Shown here: in pieces, positions 1 to 13,100 of the stretch
Numbering within the stretch: the first letter of the stretch is position 1
Layout of the letters: each line of letters starts with the position of its first letter
Source: Bacteroidia bacterium
GTDB lineage: Bacteria > Bacteroidota > Bacteroidia > B-17B0 > Aurantibacillaceae
Direction of reading: 5' to 3'
Length of the DNA stretch: 64,000 nucleotides
Assembly: GCA_014378485.1 (NCBI GenBank)
Contig: JACMNO010000110.1
Location: forward strand, 62,001 to 126,000
Program-made: the position numbers and the translations under genes
The notes under the pieces: model-generated
Told to the model about the DNA's origin: nothing
Database searches by the model: none
The model's input: only the letters and a program-made list of their open reading frames with translations

Positions 1-1946
1 CACTGGTACCTTTTGTATTTGCTGTAGCTGGTTTATGGAAACGCGATTTTACAACCTGGCAAAAACCAGCTTTAACCTGGACCTTTTTTAGTATTATGAT
101 TCTTGGTACTGGTATTTTAATGGGAGGCGCGTGGGCTTATGAAGCTTTAAGCTTTGGCGGTTTTTGGGCTTGGGACCCCGTTGAAAATTCTTCTTTGGTG
201 CCATGGATAGTTATGGTAGGTGCCGGCCATGTCATGATCATTAATAAAAACAGAGGCGGTTCATTGTTCATGACTCACTTGATGGCCATCGCCTCTTTTT
301 TATTGGTATTGTATTCTACCTTTTTAACCCGGAGCGGAATTTTAGGCAACAGTTCCGTGCATGCCTTTACAGATCTTGGTATGCAGGCACAGTTAGTAAT
401 CTATGTTCTGACTTTTGTTATGATTTGTGTGGTATTATTAATTCATGATAAATTGATAAGAGTTTCTTATCTCATGGTTTCATTTTTGATTTTGTTTTTT
501 GGAATTGTGTATGGTCATAAAATTATTCTGTTATTAATTTGGATTGGAATAAGTTTTATTATTACCATTTATTCATATATCAAGTTCTTTCCTAAAGAAG
601 AGGAGGAAGAGAGTTTGTACTCTAGAGAGTTTTGGATGTTTGTGGGTTCTTTAGTGTTTTTATTATCAGCCTTAATCATAACTTATTTTACTTCCATTCC
701 GGTAATGAATAAGTTATTTACAATGGAAAAGGCTCCTATAAAAATAGCGGATTATAATTTATGGATGGTTCCTTTTGCAATTATTGCTTTAATATTGGTA
801 GCAGTTACACAGTTTTTTAAGTACAAAAAAACGGATCCAAAACAATTTTTTAAACAGATAAGTATATCTGCTGTAATAGCACTGATATTAGGTTGTTCTG
901 CGGTGATTCCTTTATACTTTTTAAAAGATTATTCGTCGGCAAGTTCAATTAATAAATGGAATTTGATTTCGTATGCCATTCTTTTTATTTCTGCATTATT
1001 TGCAGTGTTTTGTAATTTAGATTATTGGATGCGAGTTTTAAAAGGCAAAATACGTCACGCCGGATCTTCTATTGCTCACATTGGGTTCGCCTTGATATTA
1101 TTAGGCGCTCTCATCTCAACGTCTAAAAAACAAACAATCTCAAAAAACTCTTCAAAAAAAAATGTAGCAAGTCTTGGCGAAGATTTTGACGCAAAAAAAA
1201 GCCTTGTCTTAACTATTGGAGACACCTTAGCAATGGGTAATTATTTAGTAACATATAAAGGAAAAGAACGTAAAGGTATTGATGTGTTTTTTAACATGGA
1301 TTATTTTACCAAAGATGCCAATGGCAAACTAATAAAAGCATTTGAACTAAGTCCGATGATACAGGATAATCCACGTATGGGAACGTCTTCCCATCCTGAT
1401 ACAAAACATTTTTTAAGCAATGACATCTACACTCATATTACTTATGGAATTTTAAGTGATACTAAAGCTGTAAAAAAAGATGCTTACAGGGAACCAACAA
1501 ATTTTGTTGGACACATGAATGACACTATTTTTTCGGATAACGCCATTATTAAAATCGATAGCATCACTACTAATTTAAGTGAGAAACAATTCTCTGAAAA
1601 CGATAGTTTATTAGTTGTAACTGCTGTTTTAAAAGCTACTGATATTAACGGAACAACTTACCGTGCAACACCCAAATATATTTTAAAGAATAATAGTGTG
1701 TTGCCGAGTGAATTTGAATTAAAAGAACTGGGATTGAAATTTATCTTTTGGAAAATTAATCCGCAGGAGGGTAGTATTGAAATCCAGGTGAGTGAAAAAG
1801 TCAATAGCACCAAAGAGTTTGTTGTATTGGAAGCATATATGTTTCCGTTCATCAATGTATTATGGCTTGGTTGCGTCATCATGATCATTGGCACTATTGT
1901 GGCTATTATTGAGCGAAGACGATTAAACAAAGTAAAACCTCAATAG
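1..1946 (+). CDS. ccmF: cytochrome c maturation protein, CcmF family (5' end outside the window)
   Basis: Integral membrane protein of cytochrome c maturation, expected to handle heme for ligation to apocytochrome c at the outer face of the inner membrane. The frame is open from base 3, so the N-terminal part lies outside the window. The tryptophan-rich heme-handling motif FGGFWAWDPVENSSLVPW is encoded near bases 155-210, and TFLTRSGILGNSSVHAF follows, as in CcmF. Several more hydrophobic helices come next. A soluble, probably periplasmic domain follows (about 1130-1830), then a last membrane segment ending in basic residues, the usual CcmF C-terminus. The next gene starts 12 bases after the stop. 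An ATG at base 96 is internal and is not the true start. Family assignment is firm; partition between CcmF and a CcsA-like fusion cannot be judged without the N-terminus. Confidence 0.88.
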   Translation, partial: LVPFVFAVAGLWKRDFTTWQKPALTWTFFSIMILGTGILMGGAWAYEALSFGGFWAWDPVENSSLVPWIVMVGAGHVMIINKNRGGSLFMTHLMAIASFLLVLYSTFLTRSGILGNSSVHAFTDLGMQAQLVIYVLTFVMICVVLLIHDKLIRVSYLMVSFLILFFGIVYGHKIILLLIWIGISFIITIYSYIKFFPKEEEEESLYSREFWMFVGSLVFLLSALIITYFTSIPVMNKLFTMEKAPIKIADYNLWMVPFAIIALILVAVTQFFKYKKTDPKQFFKQISISAVIALILGCSAVIPLYFLKDYSSASSINKWNLISYAILFISALFAVFCNLDYWMRVLKGKIRHAGSSIAHIGFALILLGALISTSKKQTISKNSSKKNVASLGEDFDAKKSLVLTIGDTLAMGNYLVTYKGKERKGIDVFFNMDYFTKDANGKLIKAFELSPMIQDNPRMGTSSHPDTKHFLSNDIYTHITYGILSDTKAVKKDAYREPTNFVGHMNDTIFSDNAIIKIDSITTNLSEKQFSENDSLLVVTAVLKATDINGTTYRATPKYILKNNSVLPSEFELKELGLKFIFWKINPQEGSIEIQVSEKVNSTKEFVVLEAYMFPFINVLWLGCVIMIIGTIVAIIERRRLNKVKPQ

Positions 1947-1958
1947 CCTTTGAGTAAG

Positions 1959-2747
1959 ATGAACATAGTTATTATTGGCACAGGTAATGTAGCTTATCAT
2001 ATTGCTGATTCTTTTAAGAATAATAGTAAATTAAACTTATTCCAGGCATTCAATCACAGTAAATCAAAGGACGCGAAAAATTACTCTAAATATTTTGAAT
2101 GCGATTTAGTAACAAGCTATGATGCCATTGATAGAAATGCTGATTTATATATTATTGCGGTAAAAGACGATGCTATTGTTGAGGTTGTTAAAAATTTGAT
2201 CCCCTTAAAATTTCACGGAATGGTCATTCATACATCCGGTAGTGTAGATCTGATGGCCCTAAAAAACGTTGCTTCTTCTACTGGTGTGTTCTATCCTTTG
2301 CAAACATTTTACAAGGGCGCAGAAATCAATTGGAAAACAACCCCCGTGTTATTAGAGGCAAATTCAAAGTCTGGTTTGAATAGACTGCAAAAAATTGCAT
2401 CTGCCATTTCAGGGAACGTGAAAGTCATGGATTCAAAGAGTAGGCTGCAGGTTCATTTAGCCGCTGTGTTTGCCTGCAATTTTACTAACGCTCTGTATGC
2501 TTCAGCTTATGAGATCATCCAAAAAAACCTGAGCAAAAAAGACACAAATCTGTTACAGCCCATCATACTGCATTCATTTCAGAAATTACAGAAGGTGCAA
2601 CCAAAAAAAGCACAGACAGGACCTGCTATGCGGAATGATCAAACTGTGATACAAAAGCATCTAACCTTACTCAAAAACGAAAAGCAGCTGAGCCAGGTAT
2701 ATAAACTTCTTTCTGATTTAATAATCACTCAACAAAACTCTAAATAA
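1959..2747 (+). CDS. Rossmann-fold and DUF2520 domain protein
   Basis: Predicted NAD(P)-binding oxidoreductase of unknown substrate. The N-terminus MNIVIIGTGNVAYHIADSF carries the GxGxxA dinucleotide-binding loop and resembles the F420/6-phosphogluconate-type Rossmann domain. The C-terminal half (from about residue 130) fits DUF2520, with the helical stretch HLAAVFACNFTNALYASAYE and a conserved GPAMRND segment. A TTG at 1950 would add three residues; I prefer the ATG at 1959 because it places the nucleotide-binding strand directly at the start, as is normal for the family. It lies between ccmF and kdsC with gaps of 12 and 4 bases, so the three genes are probably co-transcribed. The biochemical role of the family is not established. 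Confidence 0.85.
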   Translation: MNIVIIGTGNVAYHIADSFKNNSKLNLFQAFNHSKSKDAKNYSKYFECDLVTSYDAIDRNADLYIIAVKDDAIVEVVKNLIPLKFHGMVIHTSGSVDLMALKNVASSTGVFYPLQTFYKGAEINWKTTPVLLEANSKSGLNRLQKIASAISGNVKVMDSKSRLQVHLAAVFACNFTNALYASAYEIIQKNLSKKDTNLLQPIILHSFQKLQKVQPKKAQTGPAMRNDQTVIQKHLTLLKNEKQLSQVYKLLSDLIITQQNSK

Positions 2748-2751
2748 TCCA

Positions 2752-3264
2752 ATGGAAAACTTTAAACAAAAATTACCACGTATTAAAACCTTCTTATTTG
2801 ATGTGGATGGCGTATTGACCAATGGGCAGGTTTTTTTAATGGAGAATGGTGAGTTTGTCAGGAACATGAATTCAAAGGATGGCTATGCTTTGCAATTGGC
2901 CGTCAAAAAAGGTTACCGTATTGCAATAATTACTGGTGGAAGTAGCCAGATCGTTAAAAAAGCACTAAATGGATTGGGGATTGAAGATGTATTTTTAAAA
3001 CAAAGTGATAAATTGCAATGCTATAAAGATTACATTCATGAGCACGGTTTGAATGAAGAGGAAATTTTATATATGGGCGATGATTTGCCAGATTATGAAG
3101 TGATGAAAAGAGTAGGGGTGGCAACCTGCCCAAAAAATTCTGCTCATGAAATCAAAGAGATTTGTATTTATATCTCAGGAAATAATGGTGGCGAAGGATG
3201 CGTTCGTGATATTATAGAGCAAGTAATGCGTTCACAGGATAAATGGGAAATTACAGGTTGGTAA
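2752..3264 (+). CDS. kdsC: 3-deoxy-D-manno-octulosonate 8-phosphate phosphatase (KdsC-type HAD phosphatase)
   Basis: Hydrolyses KDO 8-phosphate to KDO, a cytoplasmic step towards the lipopolysaccharide inner core. The HAD motif I is FDVDGVLTNG with nucleophile D17 and general acid D19. Motif II is IITGGSS, a lysine-containing helix follows, and motif IV is GDDLPDYEVM, the KdsC form. At 170 residues it is the length of a stand-alone C0 HAD phosphatase with no cap domain, which acts as a tetramer in known members. The start ATG follows the DUF2520 stop by 4 bases. A related HAD phosphatase acting on another sugar acid remains possible, but the motif set and length favour KdsC. Confidence 0.87.
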   Translation: MENFKQKLPRIKTFLFDVDGVLTNGQVFLMENGEFVRNMNSKDGYALQLAVKKGYRIAIITGGSSQIVKKALNGLGIEDVFLKQSDKLQCYKDYIHEHGLNEEEILYMGDDLPDYEVMKRVGVATCPKNSAHEIKEICIYISGNNGGEGCVRDIIEQVMRSQDKWEITGW

Positions 3265-3366
3265 TTGATATAGTCATTCTGTCACGCCCCGGCTTGATGA
3301 TTCAAAATCTGTTTTTATGTTACGAAATGTTAGATGCTGATCAGCCGGCTTGCGGACAGCAATTAC

Positions 3367-3936
3367 TTAAATCTTCACCTTCCCATTATCAATTAAATAT
3401 TTCACTTTAAAAATGGCAGCCACGCTTATAGAATCTGTTATCTCTCCACGAAGTACCATTTCAAATGCCTCGTTAAAGTGAACTTTTTTAACATTAAGGT
3501 CTTCACTGTCTTCCGGTTCCGCCTCTTCAAATGTTAAATCCGTAGCTAGGAAAATAAAAGCATGTTCATCACTCACTGAATTACTTAAATGCATTTGCAT
3601 GATCTCTTCAAAATGTTTTGCTACAATCCCTGTTTCTTCTTTCAGTTCCCGGATCGCTGTATCTAGTGGTTTCTCGCCCAATGGCCCGCCGCCTTCAGGA
3701 ATTTCCCAACTATAGGCATTTAAAGGATATCGCCATTGGCCAACCAGCCAGGTATAACCATCTTCACTCAAAGGTAGAATTCCAATCGCCAGGTTTTTAA
3801 AATTTACCACGCTATATACGGCAGGGTTACCTGCGGGATTTATGGTCTGATGTTTGTTGACAGCGATCCAGGCGGATTCATAAACTAATTCATTTGAAAT
3901 GGTTTTCCAGGTATTTAAATGTTCTTGATCTTTCAT
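3367..3936 (-). CDS. NUDIX hydrolase, ADP-ribose pyrophosphatase-like
   Basis: Cytoplasmic hydrolase of nucleoside diphosphates linked to another moiety. The complete Nudix box (G-x5-E-x7-REL-x-EE-x-G-I) is present: EGGGPLGEKPLD is followed by TAIRELKEETGI at about residues 81-104. The preceding GQWRYPLNAYSWEIPEGG matches the ADP-ribose pyrophosphatase subgroup, where a proline-rich strand leads into the box. Length (189 residues) is normal for NudF-like enzymes. The gene converges on kdsC, 102 bases away, and diverges from the giant SprB-repeat gene across a 198-base gap. The substrate is inferred only from subgroup resemblance. Confidence 0.87.
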   Translation of the reverse strand: MKDQEHLNTWKTISNELVYESAWIAVNKHQTINPAGNPAVYSVVNFKNLAIGILPLSEDGYTWLVGQWRYPLNAYSWEIPEGGGPLGEKPLDTAIRELKEETGIVAKHFEEIMQMHLSNSVSDEHAFIFLATDLTFEEAEPEDSEDLNVKKVHFNEAFEMVLRGEITDSISVAAIFKVKYLIDNGKVKI

Positions 3937-4134
3937 ATGGTTAAATTATTGTTTTTAGTTGTCATATGGTATACCAGTTTAATCAGTTGTGTTTGTGTTT
4001 CGGTAAACATGGGTATTTCATATGGTTTAATCAATGAATAATAGGTTTCACACAGTTGGATTGTTAATATTAGGGTTATTTTCTTATATTTAGAAACCCA
4101 AACTGCTTTAAATTCGTAAAAGTTAAAAATTGTT

Positions 4135-7100
4135 ATGGTTAAAAAACTACTACTTTTTATAGTTCTCTTAACAGCCGGTTATGTAAATGCTCAAACGCTT
4201 TATTGGGTAGGAGGTTCTGGACATTGGAATGATATTCATCACTGGTCTTATTCAAGTGGTGGTGCTGCAGTAAATCGGGCACCGGATCTGAATACCGATG
4301 TAATTTTTGATAACAATTCATCTTCAAACACTTTTTTAGTAGCCTTTACAGGCTTAAGTTATGTCAAGTCGATTAATATTCTTAATCAGAATAATGATTT
4401 GCATTTTACAGGAAGTAATTTATCAAGCTTGGAATGCTCCGGTAATTTTGTACTGAATGATAAGACATTTTTTGATGCAAATACTTCATTAGTGTTTTCC
4501 AGCGCATCCACGCAGTATAATGATGTTAATTTCTGGCGAAATAGTTTTAAAGCAAATGTTTTATTTGAAAAAGGAAATTGGAATTTGCAGTCGGTTAAAT
4601 TAGCAGATAATTATTTACTAAAAATAAATAAAGGGAATTATAAAGTAAATAATGCCTCCGTGGTTGTTTGGGATATGGAGTCTGCGTCTGATCTGGTGAA
4701 TTTTCAAATAAACCATGCCACCTTCTATGTTAAAAACCGCTTTACTCTAGGCGATCAGGTCAGCTTTAATTCAAGCGATTTAACACTCATTGCTCAAAAA
4801 AACAATCCAAATTTATATCGTATCGATCCTAATGTCGATTTTGGACTTAATAATAAAATTTTTGGAACTAATCCTACTCCGCTGGCTTGTACTATAACTT
4901 ATTCATTTACTAATCCTTCCTGCTTTGGATCTTGCGATGGCTCAATTACCGTGGGTTTTGATCCGAGCTGCACAACTGGCCCTTATGATTTATTGTTTAA
5001 TAATAGTTCCAGTTGTTTTCCGACCGGTGCTAATGGAGTAGTTCCCCCTTCTTTTTCATTAAATGGCATATGTTCTTGTGGTGGCTTACTGGATATATTT
5101 GTATTTGATGCTATTGGATTTGTTACACAACTGACTAGTCTCCCTACACCACAAGATCCTACCCCGTTAGGTTTATTCTTTTCAGGACCAAAACAACCAA
5201 GGTGCTTTGGATTATGTGACGGCTCCGTTAATATTTTCACGAGTGGAGGCTCACCTCCATATAACATTACGGTTCTTTCCGCTCCTTCCGGATCGACAGT
5301 TGGAACTTATACTAATGTGCCTGCGGTTACAACAACAACAATAACAAACTTATGTGCAGGAACTTTTTCATTTGTTGTAAAGGATAATAAGAATTGTACC
5401 AAAACATTTACTACTGTTATGATACAGCCTACAGCAGTAAATCCTAACGCTTCGCCTACGCAAATAACATGTAATGGCGTTTGTAATGGATCAGTGTCAA
5501 CAACTTCATCTGGTGGTGTAGGACCTTACACGTATTCTTGGATATCAGGTACTTCAACCCCTTCCACTTCAACAACATCCACTATCGGCAGTTTATGTCC
5601 GGGTGTGGTTACAATGACAGTAACAGATTCTAAAACTTGTACAGCCACTTTTTCAACTACAATTACTCAGCCGCCGGCTGTTACTTTAACAGTAAATAAA
5701 ACTAATTTAATTTGCGGTTCATTATGTAACGGTTCGGCTTCTGTAACAGCTACCGGTGGAGTACCGGGAACATTTACTTACACTTGGGCACCAAGTGGTG
5801 GCAATGGTCCAACAGCTTCTAATTTATGCGCTGGAAATTATACGGTGACGGTTACCAACAACGGTAATTGCGTTAAAACCATAACGTTTGCAATTACATC
5901 TCCTCCAATACTAACCGCTACGCCTACTCAAACAAACCTTGCCTGTAACGGCGCGTGTATTGGCGCTATTAACCTGAACCCTTCTGGAGGCACAGGCAAT
6001 CCCACTTATACATGGTCGCCCGCAGCTCCAACCAGTTCTCTCATCACCGGTTTGTGTGCAGGAGTATACTCATATACCATCACGGATGCTGCTTTTTGTA
6101 AATATTCCAATTCAGTAACAATCACTCAGCCATCGGCTACCACATTAATAATGACCAAAACAGATGTTACGTGTAACGGTGTCTGTAATGGAACTGCCAC
6201 CGGCAATATGAGTGGCGGAACTTTGCCTTATACTTATAGCTGGACACCCGCAGCGCCAAGTGCATCTGTAATAACCAATTTGTGCCCTGGAACATATACA
6301 CTTAAAGTAACGGATTTTAAAGGTTGTTCTAAAACCAATACTGTTACAATTTTTCAGCCCACAGTCATTTCTGTAAATGTGACTTCTGTTTCGCCAACTT
6401 GTAACGGCCTTTGTAACGGCTCTATCAATTCATTACCTTCGGGCGGCACAGGGCCATATACATTTACATTACAGTCGTCGGGCGCTCCTGTAACCTCTAA
6501 CCCTCCTTATACAAATTTATGTGCCGGCTCATATACGGTTATTGTAAAAGATGTGGCAGGTTGTATCAAAACACAAGCGGTTAACCTGCTTCAGCCAAAT
6601 CCGGTTGTATTAACATTAACTCCTACTCAGAATACCTGCTTTAATCAATGTAATGCTACAATATCTACCCTAGTAAATGGTGGTACACCTTTATTTACTT
6701 ATTTATGGAGTACCGGTGCAACCGGATCTTCACTGAGTAATTTGTGCTCTGGTGTATATTCGGCAACCGTTACCGATGCTAACGGTTGTAAAGGATCAGC
6801 CAGTATAACAATCACGTCTCCACCGGATTTAACAGTGACCATTGTTCCTACTAACCCTAATTGCAATGCTCAGTGTACAGGAATTGCCACAGCTTCCGCA
6901 CTCGGCGGAACCCCCAATTATACACTTAACTGGAATAACGGTGCTGTTGGAAATATTATTTCTAATTTATGCCAGGGTGTTTACACGGCTACAGTGACAG
7001 ATTTTAACGGATGTATTAAAATACAAACGGTATCCATTACACCTCCCCCAGCCATTACATTAACAGCAACCAACGGAACGGTGAGTTGTGCCGGTTCTTG

Positions 7101-10100
7101 TGATGGAACAGTATCTGTAACACCAACAGGTGGAACTCCTGGATATTTTTACAGTTGGTCACCAACAGCTCCGACTCAGACAAATTCTATTGCCAATGGA
7201 TTATGTGGTGGGAATTATATTGCAAGCGTAACAGATTCTAAAGGATGTATCGCTTCAATAGCGGCTAGTGTAGCTCAGCCAACAGTGTTAACAGCTTCTA
7301 TTGGAAATGTGCAGCCCAGTTGTAACATTTGTATTGGGGCAGCAACAGCAGCAGGTATTGGAGGAACGCCACCTTATACCTATTCGTGGTCGGCGGGACA
7401 AACCATTCCAAACCCTTCCAATCTTTGTGTAGGGGTTCAAACCGTTATAGTAACAGATAGTAAAGGTTGTACTACAACCCAAACAGTTCAGATAAATCAA
7501 ACTGTTATCACCTTAATTACAACAAATGGAAATACGTTAAGCTGTAACGGAGGATGCACCGGCGTTGCAACTGCAAATCCTTCCGGTGGCGCCGGAGGTT
7601 TTACATATACATGGACGCCTGCTCCGGTAGCACCAATCCAGAATACGCCAACGGCTACTGGTTTATGCGCCGGAACCCATACAGTAAAAGTTTCTGATAT
7701 AAATGGTTGTTCTAGTACAAATACCATATCCTTTACTAATCCTCCCGTTATTACTTTAACTATTAGTCAAACAAACGTAAACTGTAGTGGTTTATGCAAT
7801 GGCACGGCCAGTGCTACAGCGATAGGAGGAACAGGAGCGATGAGTTATTTATGGAGCACAGGCGCTGTTACCCCTTCTATAAATGGGCTATGCGCTGGAT
7901 CATATACTGTTACAGCAACAGATATTAATAATTGCACTAAATCGCAAGTGATAACAATAATCGAAAACAGTTTATTAACAGCAACATTTACCCCTGTTAA
8001 CCCTTCAACCTGTACTTCTTCAGATGGATCAATTACAGCAGCTATAAGTGGAGGATTACCAACCTATACACTTACCTGGATGCCCGGCCTCCAAACTGTA
8101 AATACGTTAACTAATATTGCAGCAGGATCATATACTTTAAATATAATGGATGCCGCCGGTTGTACCCAAACCATTTCAACTACTTTAAGTAATCCAACAG
8201 GGCCAACTGTTACAGCTGTCTCAAATTCAATTACTTGTTTTGGTGCGTGTAATGGTTCAGCTACTCTTACTATTGCAGGTACCGGACCATTTTCTGTAAA
8301 CGGAAGTACGATTGCGGCAAATACAGCTACACTTTCAGGATTATGCGCTGGCATTACAACCCCAATAATTGTAGATGCTAATAGTTGTATTACAAATCAA
8401 CCTATTAATATTTCTGAACCAGCTCTGTTAACAGTAAATGGAGTGGTTAGTGATGATCCTTGTAACGCATCCTGTACCGGTTCTATCAATTTAACACCTA
8501 CTGGCGGCACTTTACCTTATACCTATTCTTGGTTGCCTGCCGGAGGCTCGGTGCCGGATCCTGTTAATTTATGCGCCGGAAATTATACTGTAAATATTAC
8601 CGATGGCAATTTATGTGTGGTCAGTAATACGTTTGTGATTACACAACCCCCTGCATTAACTCTCAGCTTTAATAAAAAAGATGTTTTATGTAATGGTGTT
8701 TGTACAGGCGGTGTAAGGGCTATAGTTGGCGGGGGCTCTAGTCCTTATACTTATACGTGGACAGCCGCGGCACCTTTTGTAACGGCAAATATTGATACTT
8801 TAGTAAATTTATGTTCAGGCAATTATTCCGTTACTGCTGCAGATGCAAACGGATGTATTATTTCCGGCACTATAAACATTGGCCAGCCGGTGGCTTTAAC
8901 AGCAACGATAACTTCTGTGAATGTAAAATGTAACGGTCAGTGTAATGGTTCTGCTACTATTACTGCCAGCGGTGGCACTGGCACTTACTCTTACAATTAT
9001 AATACAACACCGATAACACCAACTCAAACTATCGGCGGATTATGTGTAGGTTCTTATACCGGTAATGTGGGTGATGCAAATGGTTGCAAGGCTTCCGCCA
9101 GTTTCAGTATTACAGAACCCTTGCCAATTGTTGTAACAACTACTATTAGCAATCCGAAGTGTAACGCCGTATGTAATGGGAGTGTTGCAACTACTGTAAC
9201 CGGCGGAAGTCCTGCATATAGCTACAACTGGATTCCAAATGGCGGGCCTGTCCCAAATCCTACAGGACTGTGTGCAGGAAATTATACTCTGATTGTTACA
9301 GACGACAGTTTATGTATCGGTCAGGCGTTGGTTGTTTTAACTAATCCGGCTGCTTTGATCGCCAACACATCATTTACGAATCCTACCTGTAATGGAGGAT
9401 GCAATGGTGCGGTATCTGCCACTCCAATCGGCGGAACTTTTCCTTTTAATTATTCATGGGCCAGTCCTGTATTTACCACTCAAACTGTTCCCAATTTATG
9501 TGCCGGCAATTATACGGTCACTGTTAGTGATGCAAACTCTTGCCAAAGTATTCAAATGGTGACCTTAACCAATCCGCCTGCTATCACAATAAACCCTGCT
9601 TTAGCACCTGCAACCTGTAGTGTTTCAAATGGGTCAATTAATGCTATTGCCTCTGGCGGTACACCAAACTATACTTACAATTGGTTAAATCCAGTGATTG
9701 TACTTTCTGGGCAAACAACCAATACGTTAGTTACAGGTATCCCTGCGGGAATTTATACTGTTGTTGTAACAGATGCTAGTGGTTGTTCTACTACTAGTGT
9801 TATTCCTTTAAGTAACTCTAACGGTCCTGCAGGTGCAACAATTACTTCTACAAATGTTACCTGCCAGGGCTTGTGCAATGGCTCGGCGCAGGTGTCAAAT
9901 CCAGTTGTTGGAGGAACACCGCCTTATGTATTAAGCTGGATCAATCCTTCATCTGCAAGCACATTAGTCAGCGGTTTATGCGCGGGAACCTATACCACTC
10001 GAATCCTTGATGCAAATAATTGTGTCTTTTTTCAACCTGTTTCCATTGTTGAACCGCAAAACATTGATGATAATGAGATTATTACCGGCGCTGCCTGTCT

Positions 10101-13100
10101 TGGAAATTGTAATGGTTCTATCGCTTTAAATCCTTCAGGGGGAAATGGCGGTTATACTTATGCATGGTCGCCTGTAGCGGCAATAAACGGAACGGTTACC
10201 AGTCTTTGTCCGGGTGTGCATACCGCTACCATTACTGATGTTTTAGGTTGTACGTTAGTATCCAATTATAATTTACCAAGTATTACAACGATTACCAGCA
10301 GTACGTTTGCCACTAATAATAGCTGTTTTGGAAACTGCAACGGAACCTTACTGGCAACTAATGTGGCGGGTGGTGTACCTAATTATTCATATAGTTGGTC
10401 AGGTTCCGGTCAATCAACGCCTCTGGCAACCGGGTTGTGTAATGGAAATTATTCTGTGACGATCACTGACGTTAACGGTTGCTATAATGTATTTCCTGCA
10501 GTTATCACTTCTCCGTCAGCTGTAACTTTTACACCTACCGTAACACAACCAAATTGTGGTTTATGTGATGGAGCGGTAGTACTTAATCCCGTGGGCGGAA
10601 CACCAGGTTATACCTATGTGTGGAGCGGAGGAATTCCGGCCGGAAATTCTGCTTCTAATTTATGTGCCGGAGTTTATATGGTGCAAGTTACAGATGGTAA
10701 CGGCTGCAAGTCAAATACAAATGTGGTTGTTAATAATTCTTCAACTATTACGGAAACGATCACTTTAAAAAATGTGTCCTGCGGCGGAGTATGTGATGGA
10801 ACCGTTACTGTAACTGCTATTGGAGGTACAGGTGTTATTTCTTATAATTGGTTGCATACATCTTTAAACAGCCCGACATTGGTTGGTTTATGTGCAGGAA
10901 CTTATTTCTGTAACATGACAGATGCAAATGGTTGTACACGAACTGCCAGTGTGGTGATAGGTGCAACTACAACACTAACCATCACTCCACAAATCACTCA
11001 ATCATCCTGTTCTTCTGCAACCGCCTCTATTACGGTGAGTGTTGCCGGTGGAACAGCCTCCTACACTTATGCATGGTTGCCTGCAGGAAATACAGCTACG
11101 TTAACCAATCTTGCCCCCGGAAATTATACCTTAACGGTTTCTGATGGGAATTGTACGCAAACACAGATTTATTCAATCAATTCCATTAACGGCCCTGCTG
11201 TAACATTTACCACACAGAATGTAAGCTGTAGCGGAACATGTGATGGCAGTATTTCTTTAACTGTTTCCGGTGGAACACCAACTTACACAACAACATGGTC
11301 TAACGGTGCCGTCACACAAAATATCAGTGGGTTATGTGCTGGGCCTTATTCTTATACAATTACAGATGCGGCAGGGTGCAAGGCTCTTCAGAGTTTCTCT
11401 TTAAATACTTTACCACCGATTGTATTCAGCATACCCGATATTAATAATCCCACATGTAATAATAATTGTAACGGCGTAGTAACAACTATACCAAGCGGTG
11501 GAGTTTTGCCTTATACTTATTCCTGGATCGTTTCTACTGCCACAACTAATATTGCTAATGGTTTATGTTCCGGAAATTATTCGGTAACAGTTTCCGATGC
11601 TAATGGCTGTTCAGCGCAGGAAGGTTATACTTTAACCGGCCCTTCCTCTATTACTGTTACGGCCGTGATTTCAAATCTTATATGTAATGCAGTTGCAACT
11701 GGATCTATTGACCTAACGGTTGCGGGCGGAACACCAGGATATACTTATACATGGACACCTGGCTCAGTTTTTACACAGGATATTTCTAATGTTTTGGCAG
11801 GAGTTCATAGTGTTACAATCACGGATGCTAATGGATGTGTGGTGGATTCCAGTTTCACGATCACACAGCCGACTGCAATCAATGATAATGAGGTTATTTC
11901 CAGCTCTGCTTGTTTTGGAAATTGCACAGGATCAGTTAGTTTAACTCCCACAGGTGGAAGCGGATCTTATTCTTACACGTGGACTACAGGCGCAAGTACA
12001 GGAACCGTTACGAGTTTATGTCCCGGCCCTTTAACCAGTACTATCACCGATTCACAGGGATGTACACTCGTTTCTAATTATAATGTGCCAAGTATAACAA
12101 CTATCACAGCTAATACTTTAGCGGTAAATAACAATTGCTTCAGCGATTGTAACGGGGTTTTAACTGCAACGAATGTGGCAGGTGGGTTACCCCCGTTTAC
12201 ACTTCAGTGGAACGATCCGTTGGGTCAGCCGGGCAATGTTGCGATTGGGTTATGTACCGGAACGTATTCAGTGAAAATTACAGATGCAAACGGTTGCTTT
12301 AATATGATACCTGCAACCATTATTGCGCCTAGCCAGGTTACGTTCACGCCTAATATTACAGCACCGGGTTGCGATCTTTGTAATGGTTCAGCAATTGTAA
12401 ATCCTGTGGGAGGAACATCGGGCTATACTTACATATGGACAAATAACCAGACCGGGAATACGGCTACTAATTTATGTGCGGGCGCTTATGGTATAAGGAT
12501 CACGGATGGAAACGGTTGTGTGAACACAACAACAGTAGTAATCAATAGTGCAAGCGGTATTACAGGAGAAACAGTTACGTTTACGGATGTGACCTGTGGA
12601 GGAACCTGTGATGGAACCGCTAGTATTGCAGCGGTTGGTGGAGTGCCACCCATTTCTTACAGCTGGTTAAATGGTTCAACTTCACAATCATTAACCGGTT
12701 TATGTGCCGGAACTTATTTCTGTAATATGACCGATGCCAATGGTTGTTCCAGAACTGCCAGCGTAGTAATAGGTGCAGCTACTACTTTAACGGTTTCATC
12801 ACAGGTAACACAATCTTCTTGTTCAGCTAACACAGGCTCTATTACTGTAATTGTAACTGGTGGCGCAGGAGGTTATTCGTATGCATGGGTGCCAGCTGCC
12901 CCAAATACACCAACAGTAACTAATTTAGCTCCCGGAGTTTATACGTTAACCGTGAGTGATGGCAATTGTTCTAAGACACAAGTCTTCACTGTACAATCAT
13001 TTAGCGCCCCGGTGATCACTTCTACTAAAAAAGATATTTCCTGCAGTAATATTTGTGACGGTAACATTGCCATCACTATTTCAGGAGGAGTACCAACAGT

